Both the position numbers and the translations under genes were made by a program. From contig CBFDBC010000184.1 in the NCBI GenBank assembly GCA_965602945.1, forward strand, positions 1 to 7,498: a stretch of 7,498 bases of DNA, read 5' to 3'. This document shows positions 7,010 through 7,498 of the stretch, in pieces. Below the pieces are notes generated by a model, which was not told the DNA's origin, searched no databases, and worked only from the letters and a program-made list of their open reading frames with translations. Numbering within the stretch: the first letter of the stretch is position 1; every line of letters begins with the position of its first letter. Source of the stretch: JAUXEH01 sp965602945 (lineage in GTDB: Bacteria > Acidobacteriota > Aminicenantia > Aminicenantales > Aminicenantaceae).

Positions 7010-7498
7010 TCAGTCCGTGTGAAACACTTCCCGCATCGGATGCCATCCGGCACAGGGGCCTGCCGGGGATAGCGTCTCTAGGAATCGAGCCAATCCAGCT
7101 TCCAGGTTCGACCGATGCTCCTCCGGACGTGTACCGAAGGATTCCAGATAGATGTAGAGGCGGTCGTCTTTCGTAAACAGGGAGAGTGCCTGCGCGTCGA
7201 TATCTTTTATAAAATCTCGGAGTGGTTCCCCAGTTGAAGACTCTGAGATCCCGGTATGGGCGACATAGGCGGACCGCAAGACCCCCGCTGATGGTTTGTG
7301 TTCGGTGTCGTTTCCGGGCTCCAGATGCAGGAGTTCCGGCATCTCCGCCCACCACTCCCCTTCCCTTCGAGTTTCCAACGGGTCCTGCATGGGGTCGGTA
7401 AGCTTCCACCAGTCGCGAGTAACAGGATCAGCACCGATCTTCTCCATATCATCTGAAAAATCGGTCCCAATGTATTCGTAGTAAGAGAAAAGCATCCC
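7010..7498 (-). CDS. L-rhamnose mutarotase-like protein (RhaM family) with a degenerate second domain, partial
   Basis: The gene continues past the right edge; 162 codons are visible plus the TGA at 7012-7010. The codon before the first in-window Met is Gly, giving GMLFSYYEY, which matches the interior of RhaM proteins, so this Met is not the start. The first domain (to about 7319) has the YYEY strand, DPVTRDWWKLTDPMQ with the active-site Trp pair (codons at 7411-7406), and the closing EWWAEMPELLHLE. RhaM proteins of about 104 residues interconvert rhamnose anomers and would end here. Instead a short linker leads to a second copy (about 7282-7010) with LRSAYV, RLYIYLESFG and a closing WHPMREVFHTD, but without the Trp pair and with a shortened N-terminal part. 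The second copy is probably structural, perhaps filling the partner place of the usual homodimer (inference). It sits upstream of the importer on the same strand. The sugar could be rhamnose or a relative. Confidence 0.8.
   Translation of the reverse strand, partial: GMLFSYYEYIGTDFSDDMEKIGADPVTRDWWKLTDPMQDPLETRREGEWWAEMPELLHLEPGNDTEHKPSAGVLRSAYVAHTGISESSTGEPLRDFIKDIDAQALSLFTKDDRLYIYLESFGTRPEEHRSNLEAGLARFLETLSPAGPCAGWHPMREVFHTD

Noticed and set aside
6885..7409. N-terminal extension of the binding-protein frame by 175 codons
   Set aside because: It runs through the leader and across the mutarotase gene in another frame with no domain similarity; the start at 6884 begins a clear lipoprotein signal peptide.
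1..7498. tRNA, rRNA, CRISPR, insertion sequence or riboswitch
   Set aside because: Coding genes fill almost all of the window. The only gaps of note (3313-3356, 6885-7009) are too short or lack the conserved features, and no direct repeat array or transposase motif was seen.

Overview
This is a GC-rich window, by eye clearly above 55% G+C. It reads as one carbohydrate-use locus on the minus strand, plus the tail of an unrelated gene on the plus strand. Two proteins carry lipoprotein signal peptides and the tail looks like a GGDEF domain, so a Gram-negative (diderm) environmental bacterium is likely. Nothing in the sequence fixes the phylum.

In transcription order (right to left) the minus strand holds five genes. 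First is the 3' part of an L-rhamnose mutarotase-like gene that runs off the right edge and carries a second, degenerate copy of the same fold. After a 125-bp AT-richer gap with a plausible promoter and a 10-bp palindrome come a periplasmic sugar-binding lipoprotein (RbsB type), a two-domain ABC ATPase (RbsA/MglA type) and a membrane permease (RbsC/MglC type). A large GH2 beta-galactosidase follows, also with a lipoprotein signal peptide. Spacing is tight: 2 nt between binding protein and ATPase, an 8-nt overlap between ATPase and permease, and 44 nt before the beta-galactosidase. That last gap contains a 13-codon reading frame ending in an ATGA overlap with the beta-galactosidase start.

The genes fit a simple pathway. 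A lipid-anchored GH2 enzyme releases terminal beta-linked sugar, probably galactose, outside the cytoplasm. The binding protein captures a monosaccharide and the ATPase/permease pair imports it. The mutarotase would speed anomer interconversion of a deoxysugar or related sugar. The transporter belongs to the ribose/galactose/rhamnose importer group, and its true substrate cannot be read from sequence alone.

At the left edge, the last 19 codons of a GGDEF (diguanylate cyclase) domain converge on the beta-galactosidase gene across a 32-bp GC-rich spacer. No rRNA, tRNA, CRISPR array or mobile element was seen. The locus is mostly conventional. The least ordinary points are the tandem mutarotase with a decayed second domain, the exported form of a LacZ-type enzyme, and the small coupled frame before it.
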